Assembly (NCBI GenBank): GCA_029250685.1
Contig: JAQXEU010000034.1
Span: 1-52,054 of the forward strand
DNA: 52,054 nt
Reading direction: 5' to 3'
From: Polaribacter sp.
GTDB lineage: Bacteria > Bacteroidota > Bacteroidia > Flavobacteriales > Flavobacteriaceae
Shown: positions 35,012 to 44,547 of the stretch, piece by piece
How the letters are laid out: every line of letters starts with the position of its first letter
Numbering within the stretch: position 1 is the stretch's first letter
Program-made: the position numbers and the translations under genes
The notes under the pieces: generated by a model
Databases searched by the model: none
Seen by the model: only the letters and a program-made list of their open reading frames with translations
Told to the model about the DNA's origin: nothing

Positions 35012-35041
35012 GATATTTTTAAAGACGATAAAAAGTAAGAT

Positions 35042-36811
35042 ATGTCAGATCATCATCATAAAGAAACATTTGTAACTAAATATATTTTTAGTCAAGATCA
35101 CAAAATGATTTCTAAACAGTTTTTAGTAACTGGTATTTTTATGGGAGTTATTGGAGTGTTTATGTCAATGTTATTTCGTTTACAAATTGCATGGCCAGAA
35201 AAATCATTTACAATAATTGAAGCATTTTTAGGACCTCATCAAACAGATGGAGTAATGAATCCAGATATGTATCTAGCATTAGTTACAATTCACGGAACAA
35301 TAATGGTTTTCTTTGTTTTAACTGCTGGTTTAAGTGGTACATTTTCTAACTTATTAATTCCATTACAAATTGGTGCAAGAGATATGGCGTCAGGTTTTTT
35401 AAACATGATTTCTTATTGGTTGTTCTTTATTTCTAGTGTTGTAATGGTAATTTCTTTATTTGTTGAAGCTGGACCAGCTTCTGCAGGTTGGACAATTTAC
35501 CCTCCATTAAGTGCATTACCTCAAGCAATTCCAGGTTCTGGAGCTGGTATGACTTTATGGTTAGTTTCTATGGCAATATTTATTGCTTCTTCTTTAATCG
35601 GATCTTTAAACTACATCGTTACAATTTTCAATTTAAGAACAAAAGGAATGAAAATGACAAGAATGCCATTAACAATGTGGGCATTTTTTATCACTGCAAT
35701 TATAGGTGTAGTTTCTTTCCCAGTATTATTATCAGCAGTTTTATTGTTGATTTTTGATAGAAGTTTCGGGACATCATTTTTCTTGTCAGATATTTTTATT
35801 CAAGGAGAGGTTTTACATTATCAAGGAGGGTCGCCAGTTTTATTTGAACACTTATTTTGGTTCTTAGGGCATCCAGAAGTATATATTGTATTATTACCAG
35901 CATTAGGTATAACATCAGAAATTATAGCAACCAATTCTCGTAAGCCCATTTTTGGTTATCGTGCAATGATTGGTTCTATTATGGCAATTGCATTTTTATC
36001 TACAATTGTTTGGGGTCACCACATGTTTATCTCAGGAATGAATCCATTTTTAGGTTCTGTATTTACATTTACAACCTTATTAATTGCAATTCCATCTGCC
36101 GTAAAAGCATTTAATTATATCACAACATTGTGGAAAGGAAATCTACAATTAAATCCCGCCATGCTGTTCTCCATCGGGTTAGTTTCTACATTCGTTACTG
36201 GAGGTCTAACAGGTTTGGTTTTAGGAGATTCTGCCTTAGATATTAATGTTCATGATACGTATTTTGTTGTAGCTCACTTCCATTTAGTAATGGGTGTATC
36301 TGCAATTTTAGGAATGTTTGCTGGTGTTTATCACTGGTTCCCTAAAATGTATGGTAAAATGATGAATAAAACATTAGGTTATTGGCATTTTTGGTTAACA
36401 ATGATTGCTGCTTATGGAGTGTTTTTCCCAATGCACTTTATTGGTTTAGCTGGTTTACCTAGAAGATATTATACAAATACAAATTTCCCAATGTTTGATG
36501 ACGTTGCAGATATTAACGTTGTAATTACATTGTTCGCAATTTTAGGAGGTGTAGCACAATTGTTATTTTTAGCAAACTTCTTTATCTCAATTTATAGAGG
36601 TAAAAAAGCAGAACAGAATCCTTGGAAATCTAATACATTAGAATGGACAACTCCAGTTGAGCACATTCACGGTAACTGGCCTGGTAAAATTCCGGAAGTT
36701 CACCGTTGGGCTTATGACTATAGTAAAGTTGATGAAGATGGAGAGTACATTCACGGAGAAGACTTTGTACTACAAACAACACCTTTAAAAGACGGAGAAG
36801 ATCCTTCTTAA
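35042..36811 (+). CDS. coxA: Cytochrome c oxidase subunit I
   Basis: Catalytic heme-copper subunit, 589 residues with about 12 transmembrane helices. Redox-centre ligands are visible: the heme a His in ALVTIHGTIMVFF, the CuB His cross-linked to Tyr in FLGHPEVYIVLLPALG, the two further CuB His in WGHHMFISGMNP, and the heme a3/heme a His pair in VHDTYFVVAHFHLVMG. The H-P-E-V-Y motif marks an A-type oxidase with a conventional K channel. It is the last gene of the act-cox operon and a strong terminator follows. Subunits III and IV are not present in this window. Confidence 0.97.
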   Translation: MSDHHHKETFVTKYIFSQDHKMISKQFLVTGIFMGVIGVFMSMLFRLQIAWPEKSFTIIEAFLGPHQTDGVMNPDMYLALVTIHGTIMVFFVLTAGLSGTFSNLLIPLQIGARDMASGFLNMISYWLFFISSVVMVISLFVEAGPASAGWTIYPPLSALPQAIPGSGAGMTLWLVSMAIFIASSLIGSLNYIVTIFNLRTKGMKMTRMPLTMWAFFITAIIGVVSFPVLLSAVLLLIFDRSFGTSFFLSDIFIQGEVLHYQGGSPVLFEHLFWFLGHPEVYIVLLPALGITSEIIATNSRKPIFGYRAMIGSIMAIAFLSTIVWGHHMFISGMNPFLGSVFTFTTLLIAIPSAVKAFNYITTLWKGNLQLNPAMLFSIGLVSTFVTGGLTGLVLGDSALDINVHDTYFVVAHFHLVMGVSAILGMFAGVYHWFPKMYGKMMNKTLGYWHFWLTMIAAYGVFFPMHFIGLAGLPRRYYTNTNFPMFDDVADINVVITLFAILGGVAQLLFLANFFISIYRGKKAEQNPWKSNTLEWTTPVEHIHGNWPGKIPEVHRWAYDYSKVDEDGEYIHGEDFVLQTTPLKDGEDPS

Positions 36812-36825
36812 GAATTATAATTTTT

Positions 36826-36859
36826 AAAAAAGCCTTTCCTATTTGGAAAGGCTTTTTTG
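36826..36859. terminator. Intrinsic terminator of the act-cox operon
   Basis: AAAAAAGCCTTTCC and GGAAAGGCTTTTTT form a 14-bp stem with a 5-nt loop 14 nt after the coxA stop codon. Confidence 0.92.
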
Positions 36860-36927
36860 TATATTAGGCTTTTGATATAAACGCAAATCATGTAACATTT
36901 ATTACCTAGTGAAAATTTAAATTCAAT

Positions 36928-36935
36928 TATCTTTG
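36928..36935 (+). promoter_or_regulatory. Promoter -7 element of ruvB
   Basis: TATCTTTG matches TAnnTTTG but ends only 5 nt before the ATG, predicting a leaderless or nearly leaderless transcript. No TTG at -33. Confidence 0.5.
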
Positions 36936-36940
36936 TACTT

Positions 36941-37963
36941 ATGAATGAAAACTTAAACCCTGAAAACACAGATCTTTCTAATGAAGAATTGGATGTAGAG
37001 AAAAAACTACGTCCGCTTTCATTTGATGATTTTACAGGTCAAGATCAAGCAATAGATAATCTTAAAATATTTGTAGAAGCTGCAAATCAAAGAGATGAAG
37101 CATTAGATCATACACTGTTTCATGGACCTCCAGGTTTAGGGAAAACGACATTAGCGCATATTTTAGCAAATGAGTTACAAGTTGGAATCAAAGTTACTTC
37201 AGGACCTGTTTTAGATAAGCCAGGAGATTTAGCAGGGTTATTAACAAATCTTGATGAAAGAGATGTTTTGTTTATTGATGAAATTCATCGTTTAAGTCCA
37301 ATTGTTGAAGAGTATTTGTATTCAGCTATGGAAGACTATAAAATTGACATAATGATTGAATCTGGCCCAAATGCCAGAACAGTTCAAATCAATTTAGAAC
37401 CATTTACATTAATTGGAGCAACAACACGTTCTGGCCTATTAACATCTCCAATGAGAGCTCGTTTCGGAATCAGTAGTCGTTTAAATTATTATAAAAAAGA
37501 ACTATTAACAACCATAATTCAGAGAAGTGCAACTATTTTAAAAGTCCCAATTTCTATGGAGGCAGCAATTGAAATTGCTGGTAGAAGTAGAGGAACACCT
37601 AGAATTGCAAATGCGCTTTTACGAAGAGTAAGAGATTTTGCACAGATAAAAGGGAATGGAAATATTACAATAGAAATTGCGCAGTATGCATTACAAGCTT
37701 TACGTGTAGACGCACATGGTTTGGATGAAATGGATACGAAAATATTAACAACTTTAATCGATAAGTTTAAAGGTGGTCCAGTTGGGATTTCAACATTAGC
37801 AACAGCAGTTGGAGAAAACTCAGAAACGATTGAAGAAGTATACGAACCTTTCTTAATTCAAGAAGGATTTATAATGAGAACTCCAAGAGGAAGAGAAGTT
37901 ACAGAAGCAGCTTATAATCATCTTGGAAAACAAAAAGGCTTAAACCAAGGAGAATTATTTTAA
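36941..37963 (+). CDS. ruvB: Holliday junction DNA helicase RuvB
   Basis: AAA+ motor that drives branch migration with RuvA. The 340-residue protein shows [18 protein letters not shown], Walker [13 protein letters not shown], Walker [24 protein letters not shown], the sensor-1 [18 protein letters not shown] region with the arginine finger and a C-terminal winged helix ([41 protein letters not shown]). The stop codon is followed at once by the ATG of a SulP transporter (TAA-ATG), so the two are probably co-transcribed despite unrelated roles. Confidence 0.97.
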   Translation: MNENLNPENTDLSNEELDVEKKLRPLSFDDFTGQDQAIDNLKIFVEAANQRDEALDHTLFHGPPGLGKTTLAHILANELQVGIKVTSGPVLDKPGDLAGLLTNLDERDVLFIDEIHRLSPIVEEYLYSAMEDYKIDIMIESGPNARTVQINLEPFTLIGATTRSGLLTSPMRARFGISSRLNYYKKELLTTIIQRSATILKVPISMEAAIEIAGRSRGTPRIANALLRRVRDFAQIKGNGNITIEIAQYALQALRVDAHGLDEMDTKILTTLIDKFKGGPVGISTLATAVGENSETIEEVYEPFLIQEGFIMRTPRGREVTEAAYNHLGKQKGLNQGELF

Positions 37964-39691
37964 ATGAATATTAAAAAGTTAATTCCAATATTAGAATGGT
38001 TACCAAACTATACAACTTCCAGATTTAAAGGAGATTTTATAGCTGGGATTACTGTGGGAATTATCTTAATTCCACAAGGAATTGCATATGCCTTAATAGC
38101 TGGTTTACCACCGATTTACGGATTGTATTCTGCATTAGTTCCACAAGTAATGTATGCAATTTTTGGTTCTTCTAGACAAGTAGCAATTGGTCCTGTTGCA
38201 ATGGACTCCTTAATTGTTGCAGCAGGAGTTTCTACGTTGGCCTTGGTTGGATCTGACAGTTATATTGCAATTGCAATTTTATTAGCGTTAGTTGTTGGTG
38301 CCGTTCAGTTTTTAATGGGGGTATTTCGGTTGGGGTTTATTGTAAATTTTTTATCGAAACCAGTCATTACAGGATTTACTTCTGCCGCAGCATTAATTAT
38401 CGGATTTAATCAATTTAGAAATTTATTTGGGGTAGATTTTGTAAGAAGTAATCAAATCCAATATGTAATTGAAGATGTGTGGAATAACATTTCAACACTA
38501 AATACAAACACAACAATTGTTGGTTGTATTGCAATCGTTATTATTATTGTCCTTCGAAAAATAAACAAGAAAATTCCGAATGCACTTATTGTTGTTATTC
38601 TAGGAATTTTAGCTGTAAAATATTTAGGAAAAAATTTAGCTGATGTTGCTATCATTAAAGAAATTCCTTCAGGATTACCTTCGTTTTCTGTTCCAGAAAT
38701 TGACTTTGAGCAAATAAAAGAACTATTACCAATAGCATTGACCTTGGTTTTAGTTGGATTCTTAGAAACAATTTCAATAGGAAAATCATTAGAAGCGAAA
38801 CAAGACGAATATAGAATTAGACCAAATCAAGAGTTAATAGCTTTAGGTATTTCTAATATGGCTGGTTCTTTATTTAAAGCATATCCGTCAACATCAAGTT
38901 TTTCACGTTCTGCAATTAATCAAGAATCTGGAGGCACAACAGGAATGGCAGCGTTGGTTTCTGTTGCAATGGTAATCTTAACATTGTTGTTTTTAACGCC
39001 TGTGTTTTACTATTTACCTAAAACTATTTTAGCGGCAATTATTATTGTTGCAGTTTTTGGATTGGTAAAAATAAAAGATGGCGCACATTTATGGAGAACG
39101 AATAAACTAGATTTCTTTTTATTATTAACAACATTTTTAGCAACCTTGTTTTTAGGAATTGAATATGGGATTTTTGTTGGTGTAGGAATGTCAATTATCA
39201 TATTAATATTTAGAACTTCTAAGCCTTATATTGCTGTTTTAGGTGCAGTTCCTGATTCAGATTTTTATAAAAACAAAGAGCGTTTTAAAAACGTAATTAT
39301 AGAAGAAGATATTTTAGTAATCAGGTTTGATGCACAATTATTTTTCGCAAATGCTAGTTATTTTAGAGATAATCTAGATGAAATGACAGCTAAAAAAGGT
39401 GAAGCATTAAAATTGATAGTTATAGATGCTGAAAGTATTAATAGAGTTGATAGTACAGGAGTAGATATGTTGATGGAAAGAATTCAATTTTATAAGAAAA
39501 AAGGAATTACAGTTTATTTCGCTGGGGTAAAAGGTCCAGTTAGAGATACACTATTTAGAGCAGGAATATTAAACATTATAGATATCAATCACTTTTTTAT
39601 GAATATTTTTACTGCAGTAAAATTTTATAAAACAGGTGATAGAGAACATCAAAAAAAGTATGCTGAATACATTCATCATACATATAAATAA
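37964..39691 (+). CDS. SulP family anion transporter with STAS domain
   Basis: Inner-membrane anion transporter or channel (sulfate, bicarbonate or related anions), 575 residues. The membrane part (about 1-430) has the SulP signature IAGITVGIILIPQGIAYALIAGLPPIYGLYSALVP-like region near the first helices and the GSLFKAYPSTSSFSRSAIN segment. The C-terminal STAS domain (about 450-560) includes LIVIDAESINRVDSTGVDMLMERI, with the Asp-Ser-Thr-Gly typical of anti-sigma-antagonist folds. The substrate cannot be told from sequence, but three sulfur-handling genes lie directly downstream (15-nt gap), which favours sulfate or another sulfur oxyanion. Confidence 0.92.
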   Translation: MNIKKLIPILEWLPNYTTSRFKGDFIAGITVGIILIPQGIAYALIAGLPPIYGLYSALVPQVMYAIFGSSRQVAIGPVAMDSLIVAAGVSTLALVGSDSYIAIAILLALVVGAVQFLMGVFRLGFIVNFLSKPVITGFTSAAALIIGFNQFRNLFGVDFVRSNQIQYVIEDVWNNISTLNTNTTIVGCIAIVIIIVLRKINKKIPNALIVVILGILAVKYLGKNLADVAIIKEIPSGLPSFSVPEIDFEQIKELLPIALTLVLVGFLETISIGKSLEAKQDEYRIRPNQELIALGISNMAGSLFKAYPSTSSFSRSAINQESGGTTGMAALVSVAMVILTLLFLTPVFYYLPKTILAAIIIVAVFGLVKIKDGAHLWRTNKLDFFLLLTTFLATLFLGIEYGIFVGVGMSIIILIFRTSKPYIAVLGAVPDSDFYKNKERFKNVIIEEDILVIRFDAQLFFANASYFRDNLDEMTAKKGEALKLIVIDAESINRVDSTGVDMLMERIQFYKKKGITVYFAGVKGPVRDTLFRAGILNIIDINHFFMNIFTAVKFYKTGDREHQKKYAEYIHHTYK

Positions 39692-39706
39692 AGAGTAAAA
39701 TAGATT

Positions 39707-41119
39707 ATGAAAGTTGAACAAATTTACACAGGTTGTTTAGCGCAAGGTGCGTATTATATTGAAAGTAACGGAGAAGTTGCAATTATTGATCCATTAAGAG
39801 AGGTATCTCCTTATATTGAGCGAGCTCATAAAGACAATGCAAAAATTAAATACATTTTTGAGACACATTTTCATGCAGATTTTGTGAGCGGACATGTAAC
39901 TTTAGCAGAAAAAACTGGAGCTAAAATTGTTTTTGGACCAAATGCAGAAACAAATTTTGATGCGCATATTGCAAAAGATAATGAAGTTTTTAAAGTTGGT
40001 GATGTAACGATTATTGCGTTGCATACTCCAGGACATACAATGGAAAGTACATCGTATGTATTAAAAGATGAAAATGGAAAAGATTACGCACTTTTTAGTG
40101 GTGATACGTTGTTTTTAGGGGATGTTGGAAGACCAGATTTAGCACAAAAAGCAGGTGAATTAACTGAGGAAGATTTAGCTGGTTTTTTGTTTGATAGTTT
40201 ACGAACTAAAATAATGACATTAGCTGATGATGTAATTGTGTACCCAGCGCATGGTGCTGGTTCTGCATGTGGAAAAAATTTAAGTTCAGAAACTGTTGGT
40301 TCTATTGGTGATCAAAAGAAAACAAACTATGCATTAAGAGCAGATATGACAAAAGAGGAATTCATCAAAGAAGTTACTGATGGGTTATTGCCTCCGCCAG
40401 CTTATTTTCCTTTAAATGTAAAATTAAATAAAGAAGGATATCAAGATATTGATGATGTAATTTCTAAAGGAACTCATGCTTTTTCGGTAGAAAATTTTGA
40501 AAAAGTTGCCAATGAAACGGATGCTTTAATTTTAGATGTACGTCATCAATCAGAATTTATAAAAGGATTTATTCCGCGCTCAATTTTTATTGGAATTGAT
40601 GGTGGTTTTGCGCCTTGGGTTGGTGCTTTAATTAAAGATATTGAGCAACCAATTTTATTAGTTGCTCCAGCAGGAAGAGAAGAAGAAGTAATCATTCGCT
40701 TGTCTCGTGTTGGATTTGATAATACATTAGGATATTTAGACGGAAGTTTTAATGCTTGGAAATCTTCAGGAAAAGAAATTGACACATTAGAATCTGTTTC
40801 TGCTGAAACTTTAGAAAAAGAAATGAACGAAAATAACGTTCCAGTTTTTGATGTACGTAAACCAGGAGAGTTTGCTAGTGAACATATTTTAGATGCGCCA
40901 AGCACGCCTTTAGATTATTTAAATAGTCATGTTGATGAATTTCCAAAAGACAAAGATTTTTACGTGCATTGCGCAGGTGGTTATCGCTCTGTAATTGCTT
41001 CATCAATTTTGAAAGCAAGAGGGATACATAATGTTATTGATGTTGCTGGCGGTTATGCAGCAATTAAAGAAACAGGAATTTTAAGAACTGAAGCTGTTTG
41101 TCCATCAACTTTAAAATAA
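39707..41119 (+). CDS. MBL-fold hydrolase with two rhodanese domains (persulfide dioxygenase-like)
   Basis: A 470-residue fusion. The metallo-beta-lactamase domain (1-250) resembles ETHE1/persulfide dioxygenases that oxidise glutathione persulfide to sulfite: metal-site motif TH54-F-H56-A-D58-F, then LHTPGHTMESTSYVL, FSGDTLFLGDVGRPDL and VYPAHGAGSACGKNL. Two rhodanese domains follow. The first (about 260-355) has APAGRE where the active Cys loop should be, so it is catalytically dead; the second (about 370-460) keeps the active loop FYVHCAGGYRS. Such MBL-rhodanese fusions couple persulfide transfer with oxidation. It lies between SulP and a rhodanese lipoprotein (7-nt gap). Confidence 0.9.
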   Translation: MKVEQIYTGCLAQGAYYIESNGEVAIIDPLREVSPYIERAHKDNAKIKYIFETHFHADFVSGHVTLAEKTGAKIVFGPNAETNFDAHIAKDNEVFKVGDVTIIALHTPGHTMESTSYVLKDENGKDYALFSGDTLFLGDVGRPDLAQKAGELTEEDLAGFLFDSLRTKIMTLADDVIVYPAHGAGSACGKNLSSETVGSIGDQKKTNYALRADMTKEEFIKEVTDGLLPPPAYFPLNVKLNKEGYQDIDDVISKGTHAFSVENFEKVANETDALILDVRHQSEFIKGFIPRSIFIGIDGGFAPWVGALIKDIEQPILLVAPAGREEEVIIRLSRVGFDNTLGYLDGSFNAWKSSGKEIDTLESVSAETLEKEMNENNVPVFDVRKPGEFASEHILDAPSTPLDYLNSHVDEFPKDKDFYVHCAGGYRSVIASSILKARGIHNVIDVAGGYAAIKETGILRTEAVCPSTLK

Positions 41120-41126
41120 TAAAAAA

Positions 41127-41519
41127 ATGAAAAAAAGCATTTTAATTTTCTTATTCATGGGATTGATTTCTTGCAATAGTCAAGAGAAAAAAGAGACCTC
41201 ATTTGTAAATGTGAACGTTGAAGAATTTCAAAAACTTATTTCAACAAAAGGAGCTCAATTAATAGATGTGAGAACATTAGGAGAATATAATAGCGGGCAT
41301 TTAAAAAATGCTTTATTAATCGATTATATGTCTTCAGACTTTAAATCAAAAGCTTTTAAAGGAATAGACAAATCAAAACCGGTTTTGTTGTATTGTGCTT
41401 CTGGAGGAAGAAGTGCTAAATCGGCAAAAATGTATAAAGAAGCTGGATTTAAAAAAGTGTATAATTTAGTTGGTGGATTTAGAGCATGGAAAGCAAAAAA
41501 CTTAGAAATAGAAAAATAA
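41127..41519 (+). CDS. Rhodanese-like lipoprotein
   Basis: A single-domain rhodanese of 130 residues with a lipoprotein signal peptide (lipobox LISC, Cys16), so it works in the periplasm or at the outer membrane. The domain shows AQLIDVRTLGEYNSGHLKNAL and the active-site loop LLYC90ASGGRSAKSAKMYKEAG. It could accept or deliver sulfane sulfur outside the cytoplasm. The stop codon overlaps the next start (TAATG), a coupled arrangement. Confidence 0.92.
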   Translation: MKKSILIFLFMGLISCNSQEKKETSFVNVNVEEFQKLISTKGAQLIDVRTLGEYNSGHLKNALLIDYMSSDFKSKAFKGIDKSKPVLLYCASGGRSAKSAKMYKEAGFKKVYNLVGGFRAWKAKNLEIEK

Positions 41520-41785
41520 TGGAAACAAAAATTTATATAGAGAATTTAAAATGTGGTGGATGTGCTGCTACAATTAAAAAAGGAATTTTAGCAGTTGAAG
41601 GTGTTTCAGAGATCAATATTAATGTAGATGAATCTTTAGTTGAAGTTACAACTGATCAAGATGTAATTACTGATGTAAAAGATAAACTATCTAAAATGGG
41701 ATATCCAGAAGTTGGTGATGCAAATACTATTTTACACAAAGCAAAATCGTATGTAAGTTGTGCAACTGGAAAAATGAGTTCTTAA
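41519..41785 (+). CDS. Heavy-metal-associated (HMA) domain protein
   Basis: An 88-residue protein with one ferredoxin-like HMA domain: METKIYIENLKCGGCAATIKKGI carries the metal-binding Cys12-Gly-Gly-Cys15, and the fold continues EGVSEININVDESLVEVTT and VKDKLSKMGYPEVGD. A further Cys occurs near the C-terminus (SYVSCATGK). Usual ligands are Cu(I) or Zn(II); in sulfur operons such proteins may also guard against metal-sulfide stress, which is inference. The frame extends 11 codons upstream inside the rhodanese gene, but the ATG at 41519 that overlaps the rhodanese stop fits family starts. Confidence 0.88.
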   Translation: METKIYIENLKCGGCAATIKKGILAVEGVSEININVDESLVEVTTDQDVITDVKDKLSKMGYPEVGDANTILHKAKSYVSCATGKMSS

Positions 41786-41813
41786 CGAAACATGTAACTT
41801 AAAATTTATAAAT

Positions 41814-42023
41814 ATGACTAAAAATGTAGGTAATTTAGACAAGATCATTAGAATTGTTTTGGCTTTAGTTGCTACGTATTTTGCGTACACAAATTATTTT
41901 GAATTAGCTTGGGCAGAATATGCTCTTTGGGCTGTTGCAATTATATTATTGCTAACTGCTTTAACAAGTAAATGTCCGTTGTTTTCTTTATTCGGAATCA
42001 ACTCTTGCAAGGTAGAGAAATAA
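41814..42023 (+). CDS. DUF2892 (YgaP-like transmembrane) protein
   Basis: A 69-residue protein made of two short transmembrane helices (KIIRIVLALVATYFAYT; ALWAVAIILLLTALTS) and a C-terminal CPLFSLFGINSC motif. This matches the DUF2892 domain, which in E. coli YgaP is fused to a rhodanese. Its location after two rhodanese genes is consistent with a membrane part of the same sulfur pathway. A strong terminator follows at once. Confidence 0.9.
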   Translation: MTKNVGNLDKIIRIVLALVATYFAYTNYFELAWAEYALWAVAIILLLTALTSKCPLFSLFGINSCKVEK

Positions 42024-42025
42024 TA

Positions 42026-42074
42026 AAATCCCGATGAGATACTGAATTAAATTCAGCAAAACTCATCGGGATTT
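42026..42074. terminator. Large hairpin terminator between the sulfur operon and the TonB receptor gene
   Basis: AAATCCCGATGAG and CTCATCGGGATTT form a 13-bp outer stem; a second perfect stem CTGAATT/AATTCAG sits inside it. It is located between convergent genes and can work in both directions. The size and double stem exceed a normal terminator, so it may be a dispersed repeat serving as one. Confidence 0.8.
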
Positions 42075-42103
42075 ATTCTGTTTCTTTTTCAAAAAAACTT
42101 TCC

Positions 42104-44461
42104 CTAAAACTTTAAAGTAACTCCAACTAAAAAGTTACGTGTTGCTTGCGGATAATATCCTGCGCCATCTAATGTTGTTGTTTGATTTGGCGCTGACCAA
42201 GTATCATCATAGGTATAATAATAACCTCTATCTACATATTCTTTATTAAAAATGTTGTTTACCAATCCTGTGAAAACAACTTCACTAAAAACAGCTTTAG
42301 TTTTTAAAATGTATGTAAAATTAAAATCCGAAGTAAAGTAACCCTCTAACACATCATTTTTCGAAACAATGCTATTTAGATTACTCATATATTGTTTGCC
42401 AACATATTTAGATAAAAAAGAAAACTGTAGGTTTTCCATAGGATTAAACACCAAAGCATTTCCTGCAATTATTGATGGAGAAAATGAAATATCTGTGTTT
42501 CCTAAATCTGTTAAACTTCCGTTTACAGAAGAAACAAAATCAGTGTTTTTATTATTACTTAAAGCAATGTTTGGTCTAACACTAAAGTGATTAGAGATTT
42601 TAATATCTGCATCAATTTCTAGACCTAATCGGTAACTTTTTCCACTTGTTGCTCTAACTGGAGCACCAACATTATCAATTGCACCCGTTAAAACCAATTG
42701 GTTTTTATACAACATATAATATACGTTTGTATTTAAAGTAATCGATTCGCTTTTTAAACGCCAACCTAATTCATAATCGTTTAAGTTTTCAGGAGTACTA
42801 ATTCCATTTTCAAAATCGTTTCTATTTGGTTCTTTGTTAGCAACTGCGAAAGAAAAATATACATGTTGATTTTCATTCAACGTATAAGTCGCACCAAATT
42901 TTGGATTGAAAAAATTAAATGTTTTATCAACATTTATAGGATCTCTATCTGACGTTAAACCATTCGTTGAATAATTAACTTTTCTGAATTGTAAATCGGT
43001 GTATAAACTTATACCATCACTAACTTTAAAAGTAGCTTTTGAGAACACACTAAAGTCATTTTTCTTCGAATTACTTTCGTAATATTTATCTCTCAATTTT
43101 GCGTTTGGAGCAAATTGGTTTGTCCAAATAATTTCTCCAAAATGATAATTAGAATATTTACTATAAGAAAACCCAGAAATAATTTCTAAACCTTCTTCTT
43201 TGTAAGTTGCATTAAAATTAGCAACATAAAACTTATTGTCTAACCAGCGACGAACAATTACATCTGCTTTTCCATTATTTGTTGCAACAATTAAATTTGC
43301 ATAATCTACAGGATCTTTTCCTTCTTTATATTGTTCAAAAAAACCTTGACCTTTTGTGTAGTTCAATCCAATATTTGTTGACCAGTTATCGGTTAATTTT
43401 TCATTCCAATGAAATTGATAATGATCTTGTTGATAATCATCTACTTCGTTTTCGTACGTATATGGATTCTGTCTTCTATCTGCAGCTAATTGAGTTGCAT
43501 CAATTCCAGCCCAAGCTTGATATGTTCTTTCTTTTCCGCCAAAAGTAATTGCTTTTATTAATGTGTTGTCATCAATATAAGAAGCTTGTAAAAAGTAAGA
43601 ATTTAAATTGGTAGAAGCTCTATCAATATACCCGTCAGAATAAATTTTTGACAAACGACCCGCAATTTCTATATGATCATTAATCTTCCCTGTACTAAAT
43701 TTTACGGTGTGTTTTTTGGTGTTGAAAGAACCAAAAGAATTTGAAATTTCTGCAAACGGATTTTCAGAAACTGCATCGGTTAAAATATTTAAACTTGCAC
43801 CAAAAGCAGCTGTTCCGTTTGTTGATGTTCCAACACCACGTTGCAATTGTAAACTTTGTGTAGATGAAGCAAAATCGCCCATATTTACCCAAAAAGTTCC
43901 TTGACTTTCTGCATCGTTATAGGGTATTCCGTTGATGGTAACATTTACACGCTCTGCATTAGAACCACGCACATTTATGTACGTATAACCAATTCCTGAA
44001 CCAGCATCAGAAGAAGTAACAACAGAAGGTAAATAGTTTAGCAAAATCGGAATGTCTTGTCCTAAATTACGCTTTGCAATTTCTTCTTTTGTAAGATTAG
44101 AATGTGTTACTGGTGAGTTTGCTTTTACACGAACTGCAGAAACCAATACTTCATCTAAAACATTGTTTTCTGGTTGTAAATTAAAATTTACAATTACATT
44201 TTGATTGGTAATTGTTACCGATTTAAAAGTTGATTTGTAACCAATAAACCGGACTTCAATTTTGTGAGTTCCAGAAGTAACTCTTAACTGATAATTTCCT
44301 TCAAAATTTGAAGAAGTTCCGTTATTAGTGTTTTTGATTAAAACCGTTGCGCTTGCTAAAGGTTGTTTGTTTTCATCGTTGATTTTACCTGAAATAGTAA
44401 AACTCTGGGAGTTTACAAGTAAACTTGTAAACAAGAATAAAAAAATGGTAATTTTTTTCAT
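42104..44461 (-). CDS. TonB-dependent outer-membrane receptor, TPP-riboswitch controlled (putative thiamine receptor)
   Basis: Outer-membrane active transporter of 785 residues. Signal peptide MKKITIFLFLFTSLLVNSQ, then a carboxypeptidase-regulatory-like domain (20-108: ISGKINDENKQPLASATVLIKN), the plug (about 115-240: VRGSNAERVNVTINGIPYNDAESQG) and a 22-strand barrel ending in NFLVGVTLKF with the terminal Phe required for barrel assembly. It is not followed by a SusD-like gene, so it is not a SusC glycan receptor. A TPP riboswitch 90 nt upstream makes thiamine or its phosphates the most likely cargo. In Bacteroidota such receptors are known beside PnuT-type thiamine permeases, and a PnuC-like gene lies 1.2 kb upstream. 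Confidence 0.9.
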   Translation of the reverse strand: MKKITIFLFLFTSLLVNSQSFTISGKINDENKQPLASATVLIKNTNNGTSSNFEGNYQLRVTSGTHKIEVRFIGYKSTFKSVTITNQNVIVNFNLQPENNVLDEVLVSAVRVKANSPVTHSNLTKEEIAKRNLGQDIPILLNYLPSVVTSSDAGSGIGYTYINVRGSNAERVNVTINGIPYNDAESQGTFWVNMGDFASSTQSLQLQRGVGTSTNGTAAFGASLNILTDAVSENPFAEISNSFGSFNTKKHTVKFSTGKINDHIEIAGRLSKIYSDGYIDRASTNLNSYFLQASYIDDNTLIKAITFGGKERTYQAWAGIDATQLAADRRQNPYTYENEVDDYQQDHYQFHWNEKLTDNWSTNIGLNYTKGQGFFEQYKEGKDPVDYANLIVATNNGKADVIVRRWLDNKFYVANFNATYKEEGLEIISGFSYSKYSNYHFGEIIWTNQFAPNAKLRDKYYESNSKKNDFSVFSKATFKVSDGISLYTDLQFRKVNYSTNGLTSDRDPINVDKTFNFFNPKFGATYTLNENQHVYFSFAVANKEPNRNDFENGISTPENLNDYELGWRLKSESITLNTNVYYMLYKNQLVLTGAIDNVGAPVRATSGKSYRLGLEIDADIKISNHFSVRPNIALSNNKNTDFVSSVNGSLTDLGNTDISFSPSIIAGNALVFNPMENLQFSFLSKYVGKQYMSNLNSIVSKNDVLEGYFTSDFNFTYILKTKAVFSEVVFTGLVNNIFNKEYVDRGYYYTYDDTWSAPNQTTTLDGAGYYPQATRNFLVGVTLKF

Positions 44462-44491
44462 TTTAAAAAAATTAAAACGAATAAAAAGAGG

Positions 44492-44522
44492 TAATTATTC
44501 TTGTGTTATTATTGAATAATTA
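44492..44522 (-). promoter_or_regulatory. Possible expression platform of the TPP riboswitch
   Basis: AATTATTC and GAATAATT form an inverted repeat with a 15-nt loop between the aptamer and the receptor ATG; a second stem GACATC/GATGTC lies at 44530-44546. Neither is followed by a T-run on the minus strand, so control may act on translation rather than termination. Confidence 0.35.
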
Positions 44523-44547
44523 ATTTTTTGACATCATAACGATGTCA

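Noticed and set aside
44530..44546. GACATC/GATGTC stem as a transcription terminator of the TPP riboswitch
   Set aside because: On the coding (minus) strand the stem is followed by an A-run, not a T-run; it is a terminator shape only for the other strand.
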